Assembly: GCF_900105415.1 (NCBI RefSeq)
Contig: NZ_FNSM01000001.1
Span: 5,791,501 to 5,855,500 of the forward strand
DNA from: Streptomyces sp. TLI_105
Lineage (GTDB): Bacteria > Actinomycetota > Actinomycetes > Streptomycetales > Streptomycetaceae
DNA length: 64,000 bases
Direction: 5' to 3'
Every line of letters starts with the position of its first letter. Position 1 is the stretch's first letter. Shown piece by piece: positions 16,430 to 24,599 of this stretch. The position numbers and the translations under genes are program-made. The notes beneath the pieces are model-generated. The model made no database searches. It saw only the letters and a list, made by a program, of their open reading frames with translations, and had not been told where the DNA came from.

Positions 16430-17575
16430 CTAACGAGCCGGTCCGCGGTCCGTCAGAGGAGCCTGCTGCAAAGGCACCGGACGGCACACCCGGGGCTCCT
16501 CGACGACCACCGGCTCGGGCTCGGGCTCCGGCTCCGGCGGCATCTCCAGGCCGGCGAGCCCGCACGGCACCTCGGCCGTCGCGTACGGCAGCCGCAGCAC
16601 GCCCTCGGCCGTCCACAGCCCCGCCCCCGCCAGCCAGCCCTGGGGCGCGGCCAGCTGGGTCATCCGGCGGGACGAGGGCTGCCAGACGCCCACCCAGCTG
16701 CCGCCCGCCGCGTCGATCCGCAGCGCCACCGCGCAGCTCTCCGGCATCAGCACCTGCCCCGGCTGCACCGCGAACGGCGTCACGGCCGCGTCGTCGAGCC
16801 GCAGGCACTCGGGGAACCGCACCGGCAGCAGGCTGCCGAGCACGCCCCAGCCGAGCCGGTCGTGCCCCGGCGCGTCGGAGCGGATCAGGAGCAGCCCGCT
16901 GTCCGGGTCGGCGACCAGCAGCCGGTCGTCGCTCTCCTCGGTGATCTGGAGCAGCGGCGTCACCTCCCCGCCCCGCTCCAGGTCGACGGCGACCGCCTTC
17001 ACCGGCCCGTCGTCGAGCCGCCGGTCGAGCGCGAGCATCCGGCCCGTGCGGTCGAGCCACACCCCGCCCGTGCAGCGGCCCTTGACCTCCGCCACCTGCT
17101 CCGGGCCGAAGGCCCCGCCCGCCACCAGCCACAGCGTCGTCGTGTCGGGGCCGACGCACATCGCGTACGCGCAGATGCCGTCCGGCGAGGGCGGGAGCAG
17201 CACCAGCCGCTCGGAGCCGGGCGCCTCCACCGCGCCGAGCCGGAGCTCGCCGGTGGCCGGGCCGGTGGGGTACAGCAGCGAGAACGTGTTCCGCCGCCCG
17301 TCGACGCGGCGGGCGACGAGGACCCGGCCGTCCGCGAGGGGCAGCAGTCGGGTGCCGGGCTCCTCCGGCTGGTCGAGGGGGAGCGGCACGGCGTACGGCT
17401 CGGGGCCGTCGAGGGTCCACCTCTCCACGTACAGGGCGTCGCCCTCGCCCGCGAGCCTGGCCGCGTACGCGCCGTTGGCCGTGATCGTGAACCCCGTCGG
17501 CCATCCGGCGTCCCCGCCCTGCTTCCCGGCGCGGTCGTCGTCCTCGGCCGTGGTCTCGATGGCACACGCTGTCAT
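16430..17575 (-). CDS. Conserved actinobacterial hypothetical protein, probable beta-propeller-like
   Basis: 381 residues from ATG 17575, chosen for GGAGGTGACGAG directly upstream. The sequence shows repeated beta-strand blocks with [W/V]-x-D/G turns (GFTITANGAYAARLAGEGDALYVERW, GRVLVARRVDGRRNTFSLLYP, GICAYAMCVGPDTTTLWLVAGG, GRMLALDRRL), like a WD or YVTN-type propeller with no catalytic motif. A Pro-Glu repeat (EPEPEPEPVVVEEP) lies near the C-terminus. No signal peptide or TM helix. Cytoplasmic; function unknown. The divergent neighbour is the iron-box-controlled siderophore-binding lipoprotein. Confidence 0.7.
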   Translation of the reverse strand: MTACAIETTAEDDDRAGKQGGDAGWPTGFTITANGAYAARLAGEGDALYVERWTLDGPEPYAVPLPLDQPEEPGTRLLPLADGRVLVARRVDGRRNTFSLLYPTGPATGELRLGAVEAPGSERLVLLPPSPDGICAYAMCVGPDTTTLWLVAGGAFGPEQVAEVKGRCTGGVWLDRTGRMLALDRRLDDGPVKAVAVDLERGGEVTPLLQITEESDDRLLVADPDSGLLLIRSDAPGHDRLGWGVLGSLLPVRFPECLRLDDAAVTPFAVQPGQVLMPESCAVALRIDAAGGSWVGVWQPSSRRMTQLAAPQGWLAGAGLWTAEGVLRLPYATAEVPCGLAGLEMPPEPEPEPEPVVVEEPRVCRPVPLQQAPLTDRGPAR

Positions 17576-17718
17576 CGACTCGTCACCTCCAGCCACGAAG
17601 CTAGTTTTCGCACTTCCAGCCGAACAACACGAGCCCGCGCACTTCACACATAAGGGTGGCCGTGCGGCGGTTCGGCTGAGGGGGAGGGGGCGGTTGTGCT
17701 GGAGTGACCCATGGTGAG

Positions 17719-17737
17719 TAAGGTAAGGCGAACCTAA
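17719..17737. promoter_or_regulatory. DmdR1/IdeR-type iron box
   Basis: TAAGGTAAGGCGAACCTAA matches the 19-bp iron box of Streptomyces DmdR1 and mycobacterial IdeR (TTAGGTTAGGCTAACCTAA) at 16 positions. It lies 70 nt upstream of the siderophore-binding protein, so this gene should be repressed by iron. Confidence 0.85.
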
Positions 17738-17806
17738 GTGGAGGTTCTGCCTCCGCTGGGCCGTGTCCGTACGCCCCGCCGGGACGACCACTACAGGAGC
17801 CTTCTC

Positions 17807-18853
17807 ATGTCCCTCCGCCGCCGCGGCACCGCCGCCGCCCTCGCCCTCGCCGCCGCGCTCTCGCTCGCGGCCTGCGGAGGGGGCGACGGGTCCTCCGGCC
17901 CCGCCGAGAAGGAGGGCACGGCCAAGAAGAAGGACGTCGCCACCGGCGGCAAGGACTTCGGCGACGCCGCCGCCAGGACCGCGGCCCTGGGCACCGACGC
18001 GAAGCCCGGCCAGTTTCCCCGCACCCTCACCCACGCCCTCGGGAAGACCGAGCTCAAGACCGCCCCCAAGCGGGTCGTCGTCCTCGACGTCGGCGAGCTC
18101 GACAACGTCGTCTCCCTCGGCGTCAAGCCCGTCGGCTACGCCCCCTCCGAAGGCGACGACGGCATCCCCGGCTACCTCGCCGAGGACGCCGGCACCCCGA
18201 AGTCGGTCGGCACCATCAACAACCTCAACCTGGAGGCCATCGCCAACCTCCAGCCCGACCTCATCCTCGGCAGCCAGCTGCGCGCCGCCGACAAGTACGA
18301 CGAACTGTCGAAGATCGCGCCCACCGTGTTCTCCATCCGCCCGGGCTTCACCTGGAAGGAGAACTACCTCCTCAACGCCGCCGCGCTCGACAGGACCGCC
18401 GAGGCGAAGACGAAGCTCGCCGCGTACGAGGCCAAGGCGAAGCAGCTGGGCGCAGACATCGGCGCGGCCGGCGGCCCGAACAGGCCGACCGTCTCCATGG
18501 TCCGCTACCTCCCCGGCAAGATCCGCCTCTACGCCAAGGCCTCCTTCATCGGCACGATCCTGGAGGACACCGGCCTGCCCCGGCCGAAGAACCAGCAGGT
18601 CGACGAGCTCGCCACCGAGATCAGCCCCGAGAGGATCGACGAGGCCGACGCCGACTGGATCTTCACCGGCGTCTACGGCGACGCCAAGGCCACCAAGAAG
18701 GACACCGCCCAGGCCAACCCGCTCTGGAAGAACCTCAAGGCGGTCAGGGCCGGCCGGGCCAAGGACGTCCCGGACGAGACCTGGTACCTCGGCCTCGGCG
18801 TCACGGCGGCGAACAGCGTCCTCGACGACCTGCGCGAGGACCTGGTCAAGTAG
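17807..18853 (+). CDS. Iron-siderophore ABC transporter substrate-binding lipoprotein
   Basis: 348 residues from ATG 17807 (CAGGAG 7 nt upstream). Lipoprotein signal with lipobox LAAC (Cys22), then a Gly/Ser/Lys linker. The periplasmic-binding FecCD-type domain starts at TLTHALGKTELKTAPKRVVVLDVGELDNVVSLGVKPVGY and includes NLEAIANLQPDLILGS. It captures ferric siderophores on the cell surface. No permease or ATPase gene is adjacent, so it must use a transporter encoded elsewhere, as orphan binding proteins in Streptomyces often do. Under iron-box control (17719-17737). Confidence 0.9.
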   Translation: MSLRRRGTAAALALAAALSLAACGGGDGSSGPAEKEGTAKKKDVATGGKDFGDAAARTAALGTDAKPGQFPRTLTHALGKTELKTAPKRVVVLDVGELDNVVSLGVKPVGYAPSEGDDGIPGYLAEDAGTPKSVGTINNLNLEAIANLQPDLILGSQLRAADKYDELSKIAPTVFSIRPGFTWKENYLLNAAALDRTAEAKTKLAAYEAKAKQLGADIGAAGGPNRPTVSMVRYLPGKIRLYAKASFIGTILEDTGLPRPKNQQVDELATEISPERIDEADADWIFTGVYGDAKATKKDTAQANPLWKNLKAVRAGRAKDVPDETWYLGLGVTAANSVLDDLREDLVK

Positions 18854-18928
18854 GTCCGGACGAGGTTGTCCACAGGCCGGGACTTCGGCCAGAGCAAGGG
18901 GGCGCGGGGGACAGGTAGCCTTTCCCTC

Positions 18929-19747
18929 GTGCCCCGTCTGTCTGAAGTCATCGCCGAGCTCGACGCCCTCTGGCCACCGGAGCGGGCCGAGTCGTGGGAC
19001 GCCGTCGGCACCGTCTGCGGCGACCCCGACGCCGAGGTCACCCGCGTCCTCTTCGCCGTCGATCCCGTCCAGGAGATCGTCGACGAGGCCGTCGCCCTCG
19101 GCGCCGACCTGATCGTCACCCACCACCCGCTCTACCTGCGCGGTACGACGACGGTCGCGGCCGGCCACTTCAAGGGCCGCGTCGTGCACACCCTGATCAA
19201 GCAGGACATCGCCCTCCACGTCGCGCACACCAACGCCGACACCGCCGACCCCGGCGTCTCCGACGCCCTCGCCGGCGCGCTCGACCTCCGGGTCACCGGG
19301 CCCCTCGTCCCCGAGAGCAACCTCGGCCGGATCTGCGAGCTCGACCGCCCCGAGACCCTCGCCGACTTCGCCGCCCGCGCGGCGAAGCGGCTGCCCGCCA
19401 CCGCGCAGGGCATCCGGGTCGCCGGCGACCCCGCCATGACCGTGCGCCGCGTCGCCGTCAGCGGCGGCTCCGGCGACAGCCTCTTCGACGCCGTACGAGC
19501 CGCGGGCGTCGACGCCTTCCTCACCGCCGACCTGCGCCACCACCCGGTCTCCGAGGCCACCCAGCACTCTCCGCTGGGCCTGGTCGACGCCGCCCACTGG
19601 GCCACCGAATGGCCCTGGTGCGAGCAGGCGGCCGCACAGCTCGACGAGATTTCCGACCGCCACGGCTGGGACCTCCGCGTCCACGTCTCGAAGACGGTCA
19701 CCGACCCCTGGTCCTCCCACCACACCTCCCCTGGAGCCCCCAACTGA
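18929..19747 (+). CDS. Nif3-like dinuclear metal centre protein (GTP cyclohydrolase I type 2 homologue)
   Basis: 272 residues from GTG 18929 (V-P-R-L-S-E-V-I-A-E-L-D). The Nif3 metal-binding motifs are all present: THHPLY (HH pair), HTNADTA (H-x-N-x-D), and the late HH/E region near ADLRHHPVSEA...VDAAHWATEWP. Function of the family is unsettled. Actinobacteria conserve the order Nif3 / zinc-ribbon protein / RNase H-CobC (as at Rv2230c-Rv2228c in M. tuberculosis), seen here. Stop overlaps the next gene's start. Confidence 0.9.
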   Translation: MPRLSEVIAELDALWPPERAESWDAVGTVCGDPDAEVTRVLFAVDPVQEIVDEAVALGADLIVTHHPLYLRGTTTVAAGHFKGRVVHTLIKQDIALHVAHTNADTADPGVSDALAGALDLRVTGPLVPESNLGRICELDRPETLADFAARAAKRLPATAQGIRVAGDPAMTVRRVAVSGGSGDSLFDAVRAAGVDAFLTADLRHHPVSEATQHSPLGLVDAAHWATEWPWCEQAAAQLDEISDRHGWDLRVHVSKTVTDPWSSHHTSPGAPN

Positions 19748-20487
19748 ACGCCGCGCCCGCCGACCAGATCCGCCTCCTCGACGTCCAGGCCCTGGACGTC
19801 CGCCTCCAGCAGCTCGCCCACAAGCGCCGCTCGCTGCCCGAGCACGCCGAGATCGAGGCGCTGACCAAGGACCTCACCCAGCTGCGCGACCTGCTCGTCG
19901 CCGCGCAGACCGAGGAGAGCGACTGCGGCCGCGAGCAGACCAAGGCCGAGCAGGACGTCGACCAGGTCCGCCAGCGCGCCGCCCGCGACCAGCAGCGGCT
20001 CGACTCCGGCGCCGTCTCCTCCCCGAAGGACCTGGAGAACCTCCAGCGCGAGATCGTCTCCCTCGCCAAGCGCCAGGGCGACCTGGAGGAGATCGTCCTC
20101 GAGGTCATGGAGCGCCGCGAGGCCGTCCAGGAGCGCCTCGCCGAGCTGACCGAGCGGGTCTCCGCCGTGCAGGCCAAGACCGACGACGCCACCGCCCGGC
20201 GTGACGCCGCGCAGGCCGAGCTGGACGCCGAGTCCGCCTCCGTCGCCAAGGAGCGCGAGCTCGTCGCGGGCGCCGTCCCGGCCGACCTGATCAAGCTGTA
20301 CGAGAAGCTGCGCGAGCAGCAGGGCGGCGTCGGCGCGGCCCGGCTGTACCAGCGCAAGTGCGAGGGCTGCCACATCGAGCTCAACATCACCGAGCTCAAC
20401 GAGGTCCGCGCCGCCGCGGCGGACACGGTCGTCCGGTGCGAGAACTGCCGCCGGATCCTCGTCCGCACCTCGGAGTCCGGCCTGTAA
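19744..20487 (+). CDS. C4-type zinc-ribbon coiled-coil protein with CTG start
   Basis: 247 residues. Long coiled coil (about 10-180, with LQQLAHKRRSLPEHAEIEAL and many Gln/Glu/Arg heptads) and a C-terminal zinc ribbon, CEGC (about 209-212) and CENC (about 233-236). Family role is unknown, although it is widespread and sometimes linked to nucleic-acid metabolism. No ATG, GTG or TTG fits the conserved N-terminus. The frame opens with CTG at 19744, 4 nt overlapping the Nif3 stop, with TGGAG 9 nt upstream; orthologues begin MNAAPADQIRLLDVQALD, which matches this position. Confidence 0.85.
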   Translation: MNAAPADQIRLLDVQALDVRLQQLAHKRRSLPEHAEIEALTKDLTQLRDLLVAAQTEESDCGREQTKAEQDVDQVRQRAARDQQRLDSGAVSSPKDLENLQREIVSLAKRQGDLEEIVLEVMERREAVQERLAELTERVSAVQAKTDDATARRDAAQAELDAESASVAKERELVAGAVPADLIKLYEKLREQQGGVGAARLYQRKCEGCHIELNITELNEVRAAAADTVVRCENCRRILVRTSESGL

Positions 20488-22106
20488 TGCGCGAACTCGT
20501 GGTCGAGGCGGACGGCGGATCCCGGGGCAACCCGGGGCCCGCCGGCTACGGCGCGGTCGTCCTCGACCCGGCGACGGGGGAGACCCTCGCGGAGGCCGCC
20601 GAGTACATCGGCGTGGCCACGAACAACGTCGCCGAGTACAAGGGCCTCGTGGCGGGCCTGAAGGCGGCCCGGGAACTCTTCCCGGACGCCCTCGTCCACG
20701 TCCGCATGGACTCCAAGCTGGTCGTCGAGCAGATGTCCGGCCGCTGGAAGATCAAGCACCCGGACATGAAGCCGCTCGCGGCCGAGGCCGGACGGGTCTT
20801 CCCGCCCGGTCGGGTCCGCTACGAGTGGATCCCGCGCGAGCGGAACAAGCACGCGGACCGGCTCGCGAACGAGGCGATGGACGCGGGCAAGCGGGGCCGC
20901 CAGTGGGAGCCCTCGGCCTCCACGGCGGGCCTGGACGCCGCGGCCGCCCGCAACGCCGCGACCCCGCCCCCCTCGGGCCCACCCGGCGACGCGACGGCGG
21001 GCGCGGCCAGAGCCCGAGCGGCGCTGGCGGGCAAGGCCGGGGGCGCCGGTGGGGGTACGACCGGTGGCGTTGGTACGGGTACGGGCTCGGGCGCCTGGCC
21101 GGGCGCGGTGTCGCGCCCGACGGCCCCGGACACCGCCCCGGACGACGGCCTGTTCGCCGCGGAGGAGGCCGTCGCGGCCTCGGTGGCCTCCGGCGACTTC
21201 GAGGCCGAGGCGGGCGCCCTGGCCCCGACGGGCCACGCGGCCCGCGCCGGGCTCCGGGATGCGAACGCAGGGACCACCGAGACCGACACGCCCCCGGCCG
21301 GCGCCGCTCCGGCCCCCCTGGGTCCCGCAGGGGCGCCGTCGGCGAGCGCCGCGCCCTCGCAGGCCGGCGCCGCTCCGGCCCGGTCCGGTCTCGCGGCGAC
21401 GCCCCCGGCGGGCAGCGCGCTCGCGCAGGGCGGCGCCGCAGGCGCACCCGCCCCCCGCCAAGGCTGGACCGGTCCCGACATGGGGGCGCCCGCGACGTTC
21501 GTGTTGTTGCGGCACGGGGAGACCGCGCTCACGCCCGAGAAGCGGTTCTCGGGGAGCGGTGGCGGCGACCCCGAGCTGTCGGCGGCCGGGCTGCGGCAGG
21601 CCGAGGCCGTCGCCGAGGCGCTCGCCGCGCGCGGCACCGTCCAGGAGATCGTCAGCTCGCCGCTCGCCCGCTGCCGCCGGACCGCCGAGGTCGTCGCCGC
21701 CCGGCTCGGTCTGGACGTGCGGATCGAGCAGGGCCTGCGGGAGACCGACTTCGGCGCCTGGGAGGGCCTGACGTTCGGCGAGGTCCGCGAGCGGTACCCG
21801 GAGGACCTCGACGCCTGGCTGGCCTCGCCGAAGGCCGCGCCGACCGGCGGGGGCGAGAGCTTCGCGACCGTCGCCCGGCGCGTCGCCGCGACCCGGGACC
21901 GGCTGACCGCCGCGTACGCGGGCCGTACGGTCCTCCTGGTCACCCACGTCACGCCGATCAAGACCCTGATCCGGCTCGCGCTCGGCGCCCCGCCGGAGTC
22001 GCTGTTCCGGATGGAGCTGTCGGCCGCCTCGATCTCGGCCGTGGCCTACTACGCCGACGGCAACGCCTCCGTACGGCTCCTCAACGACACCTCGCACCTG
22101 AGGTAG
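20487..22106 (+). CDS. Bifunctional RNase HI / CobC-type acid phosphatase
   Basis: 539 residues. N-terminal RNase HI domain (1-135) with Asp9 in ADGGSRGNPGPAGYG, the NNVAEYKGL Glu, MDSKLV Asp and HADRLANEA. The C-terminal histidine-phosphatase domain (about 335-539) has LLRHGET and later VTHVTP. Homologous to Rv2228c, which cleaves RNA in RNA:DNA hybrids and whose phosphatase is linked to alpha-ribazole phosphate. The linker between them (about 150-330) is unusually long, Ala/Pro/Gly-rich and probably disordered. Start ATG 20487 overlaps the zinc-ribbon stop by one base (TAATG). Third gene of the operon. Confidence 0.92.
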   Translation: MRELVVEADGGSRGNPGPAGYGAVVLDPATGETLAEAAEYIGVATNNVAEYKGLVAGLKAARELFPDALVHVRMDSKLVVEQMSGRWKIKHPDMKPLAAEAGRVFPPGRVRYEWIPRERNKHADRLANEAMDAGKRGRQWEPSASTAGLDAAAARNAATPPPSGPPGDATAGAARARAALAGKAGGAGGGTTGGVGTGTGSGAWPGAVSRPTAPDTAPDDGLFAAEEAVAASVASGDFEAEAGALAPTGHAARAGLRDANAGTTETDTPPAGAAPAPLGPAGAPSASAAPSQAGAAPARSGLAATPPAGSALAQGGAAGAPAPRQGWTGPDMGAPATFVLLRHGETALTPEKRFSGSGGGDPELSAAGLRQAEAVAEALAARGTVQEIVSSPLARCRRTAEVVAARLGLDVRIEQGLRETDFGAWEGLTFGEVRERYPEDLDAWLASPKAAPTGGGESFATVARRVAATRDRLTAAYAGRTVLLVTHVTPIKTLIRLALGAPPESLFRMELSAASISAVAYYADGNASVRLLNDTSHLR

Positions 22107-22153
22107 CGCAAACCGCTGGCGCCGGCGCCCGGCCCCGTACCACCATCACCCGC

Positions 22154-22960
22154 ATGACGTGGTCCTTCACCGACAGCGCCGCCGCCTTCCGGGCCGTCGC
22201 CGCCGAGCATCTCGCCGCCGACCCCGCCCGCAACACCGCCGTGCTCACGCTCATGGACAGGGCCGGGCGGCTCGGCTGGTGGGAGGAGGCGGACGGCCGG
22301 GTCACCGGCGTCCTCGTCGTCTCGCCTCCCGGCGTGCCCGCCTTCGGCGCCATGACGGAGGAGGCGGCCCGCGCGCTCGTCCTGCCGGACGGCGAGGAGC
22401 CGACGGCGGTGCGCGGCGAGACGGCCGCCGTCGAGGCGTACGCGCGGGCCACCGGCCGTCCATGGGCGCCCACCGTCCGGATGCGGCTCTTCCGGCTCGG
22501 CGAGCTGACCCCGCCGGACCCGGCCCCGGCCGGCCGGGCACGGCTCGCCACCGCGGCCGACGTCCCGGTCGTCGCCCCCTGGACGAGGGAGTTCGCGGTG
22601 GCCGTCGGGGACGAGCCCGCCGAGGACTACACGGGCTTCCTCGCCGAGCGGATCTCCGAGGGACGGCTGTGGCTCTGGGAGGGGACCGACGGCCGCCCGG
22701 TCTCGATGGCCGCCGTCTCCCGCACGATCGAGGGACAGGCCCGCGTCCACCTCGTTCACACCCCGCCCGCCGAGCGCGGCCGGGGGTACGCGGCCGGTGT
22801 CACCGAGGCGGTCAGCCGGGCCGCGCGCGACGCCGGGGCGGCGCAGGTCCTGCTCTTCACGGACCTGGCCAACCCCACCAGCAACGCCCTCTACCAGCGC
22901 CTCGGCTACCGCCCCGTCACCGACCACCTCGGCGTGACGTTCACCGGGCTCCCGCGCTGA
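22154..22960 (+). CDS. GNAT-family N-acetyltransferase
   Basis: 268 residues from ATG 22154. The N-terminal half is a degenerate GNAT-like domain. The C-terminal half has the acetyl-CoA motif VHTPPAERGRGYAAGVTEAVSR (the R/Q-x-x-G-x-G/A loop) and the following FTDLANPTSNALYQRLGYRPV, a textbook GNAT ending. Substrate unknown. It lies 47 nt after the RNase H gene and overlaps the convergent KDPG aldolase by 20 nt (22941-22960). Confidence 0.9.
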   Translation: MTWSFTDSAAAFRAVAAEHLAADPARNTAVLTLMDRAGRLGWWEEADGRVTGVLVVSPPGVPAFGAMTEEAARALVLPDGEEPTAVRGETAAVEAYARATGRPWAPTVRMRLFRLGELTPPDPAPAGRARLATAADVPVVAPWTREFAVAVGDEPAEDYTGFLAERISEGRLWLWEGTDGRPVSMAAVSRTIEGQARVHLVHTPPAERGRGYAAGVTEAVSRAARDAGAAQVLLFTDLANPTSNALYQRLGYRPVTDHLGVTFTGLPR

Positions 22961-23597
22961 CCGGCGCCCGCAGCGCCGCCGCGCCGCGCGCGAGGGACTC
23001 CACGCGCCCCCAGTCGCGGGCGGCGAGCGCGGCGGGCGGCAGCATCCACGTACCGCCGACGCAGCCGACGTTCGGCAGGGCGAGGTAGGCGGGGGCGGAG
23101 CCGGGGGAGATGCCGCCCGTGGGGCAGAAGCGGGCCCGGGGAAGCGGGCCCGCGAGGGACTTCAGGTACGGGACGCCGCCCGCCGCCTCGGCCGGGAAGA
23201 ACTTCATGTCCTCGACCCCGCGTTCGACGAGGGCCACGACCTCCGAGGCCGTCGACACCCCCGGCAGGAACGGCACGCCGGAGTCCCGCATCGCGCCGAG
23301 CAGCCGCTCCGTCCACCCGGGGCTGACCAGGAACCGCGCCCCCGCGTCCACCGCGTCCGCGACCCCGGCCGCCGAGACGACGGTGCCCGCGCCGACGACC
23401 GCCTCCGGCACCTCGGCCGCGATCGCGCGGACGGCGTCGAGCGCGGCGGGGGTGCGCAGGGTGACCTCGATCAGCGGCAGCCCGCCGGCCACCAGGGCCC
23501 GCGCCAGGGGCACGGCGTCGGCGGCGTCCTCGATCACGACGACGGGGACGACGGGGACGTCACGGGCCCCGGGGGCAAGGCCGAACACGCTCGTCAT
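22941..23597 (-). CDS. eda: 2-dehydro-3-deoxyphosphogluconate aldolase
   Basis: 218 residues. KDPG/KHG aldolase: catalytic Glu in LIEVTLRTPAAL, GAGTV, and the Schiff-base lysine in MKFFPAEAAGG (about 130), followed by PTGGIS. It splits KDPG to pyruvate and glyceraldehyde-3-phosphate (Entner-Doudoroff / hexuronate routes). ATG 23597 is favoured over 23606 because CAGGA is properly placed for it. No sugar-acid dehydratase or kinase is adjacent. An operator-like cluster of inverted half-sites lies upstream (23628-23656). Confidence 0.92.
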   Translation of the reverse strand: MTSVFGLAPGARDVPVVPVVVIEDAADAVPLARALVAGGLPLIEVTLRTPAALDAVRAIAAEVPEAVVGAGTVVSAAGVADAVDAGARFLVSPGWTERLLGAMRDSGVPFLPGVSTASEVVALVERGVEDMKFFPAEAAGGVPYLKSLAGPLPRARFCPTGGISPGSAPAYLALPNVGCVGGTWMLPPAALAARDWGRVESLARGAAALRAPVSAGAR

Positions 23598-23627
23598 GGG
23601 CGTCATCCTGCCCAGGGCGAGCGTCAC

Positions 23628-23656
23628 CCGCAACGAGCGTTGCGGAGCGTGCAACG
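23628..23656. promoter_or_regulatory. Overlapping inverted repeats upstream of the KDPG aldolase gene
   Basis: CCGCAACGAGCGTTGCGG (23628-23645) is a perfect 8-bp-arm dyad. Its right half CGTTGC pairs again with GCAACG at 23651-23656, giving three alternating half-sites. The spacing looks like a LacI/GntR-type operator; the regulator is not nearby. Confidence 0.5.
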
Positions 23657-23662
23657 GTGACG

Positions 23663-24430
23663 CTAGTGGATCTCGTCCACGAGCACGTCGAGCGCCCCCG
23701 CCTTGCCGCCCTCCTCCACCACGTACCGCAGATCGCGCAGCGCCTCCACCAGCTCCGCCGGCGAACCGGGCTCCGCGCCCGCCTCCAGGAGGCTCCGCAC
23801 GATCCGGCCCTTCGTCGCCTTGTTGAAGTGGCTGACCACCTTCCGGGTCGGCGCGTGCAGCACCCGCACCGTCGCCGTCCGGGCCGCCACCTCGCCCTTC
23901 GGCTTCCACGCCGACGCGTACGCCGACGAACGCAGGTCCAGGACGAGGCCGTCCCCGGCCGCCTCCGGCAGCACCGAGGCCATCGCCCCCCGCCAGTGCG
24001 CGCCGAGCGCCCCGAGCCCGGGCAGCTTCACCCCCATCGAGCAGCGGTACGACGGGATCCGGTCCGTCACCCTCACCGCGCCCCACAGCCCCGAGAACAC
24101 GAGCAGCGAGCTCCCCGCCCGCTCCCGGGCCGCCGCGTCCAGGGACGCCAGACCCAGCGCGTCGTACAGCACGCCCGTGTAGATCTCCCCGGCCGGACGC
24201 GCGCCCGCCGTCCGCAGCTCCGCGTTCTTCGCGACCTCGCCGCGCAGCCCCTCGCTCAGGCCGAGGACCTCGCGCGCCTTCTCCTCGTCGGCGGCGCACA
24301 GCTCGACCAGCTCGTCCAGGACCGCCGCCCGCGCCTCCGCGAGCCCCGGCAGGGACAGCGACTCCGGCTTGAGCGGCGCCCCGCGCCCCGAGGAGGCCTT
24401 GCCTTCGGAGGGCGGCAACAGCACGAGCAC
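23663..24430 (-). CDS. yaaA: YaaA-family peroxide stress protein
   Basis: 255 residues from GTG 24430 (GAAGGAG 8 nt upstream), beginning V-L-V-L-L-P-P-S-E-G-K, the YaaA/UPF0246 signature. It also has FSGLWGAVRVTDRIPSYRCSMGVKLPG and NFNKATKGRI-like SHFNKATKGRIVRSLL. E. coli YaaA limits intracellular iron and oxidative DNA damage under peroxide stress. Here it stands between the KDPG aldolase gene (same strand) and a divergent RNB ribonuclease. Confidence 0.92.
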   Translation of the reverse strand: MLVLLPPSEGKASSGRGAPLKPESLSLPGLAEARAAVLDELVELCAADEEKAREVLGLSEGLRGEVAKNAELRTAGARPAGEIYTGVLYDALGLASLDAAARERAGSSLLVFSGLWGAVRVTDRIPSYRCSMGVKLPGLGALGAHWRGAMASVLPEAAGDGLVLDLRSSAYASAWKPKGEVAARTATVRVLHAPTRKVVSHFNKATKGRIVRSLLEAGAEPGSPAELVEALRDLRYVVEEGGKAGALDVLVDEIH

Positions 24431-24483
24431 GGTGGTTCTCCTTCGTCCGTACGGGGATGGGGGTGCGGCCCCGACGGTCCAGC

Positions 24484-24573
24484 GTACGAGGTCCCGACCC
24501 CGGCCCCGCCCCCGTACGAGGCCCTGACCCCCGCCCCGCCCCCGTACGAGCTCCCTCGTACGAGGTGCCGCAC
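24484..24573. repeat. 30-bp-period tandem repeat with GTACGAG core
   Basis: GTACGAG recurs at 24484, 24514 and 24544, exactly 30 bp apart, with C-rich spacers. It ends in the palindrome CCTCGTACGAGG (24554-24565). It fills the divergent promoter region between the YaaA and RNB genes and could be an iterated protein-binding site. Confidence 0.6.
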
Positions 24574-24599
24574 CCTGCCTCAGCTCATACGCTCGGTCC

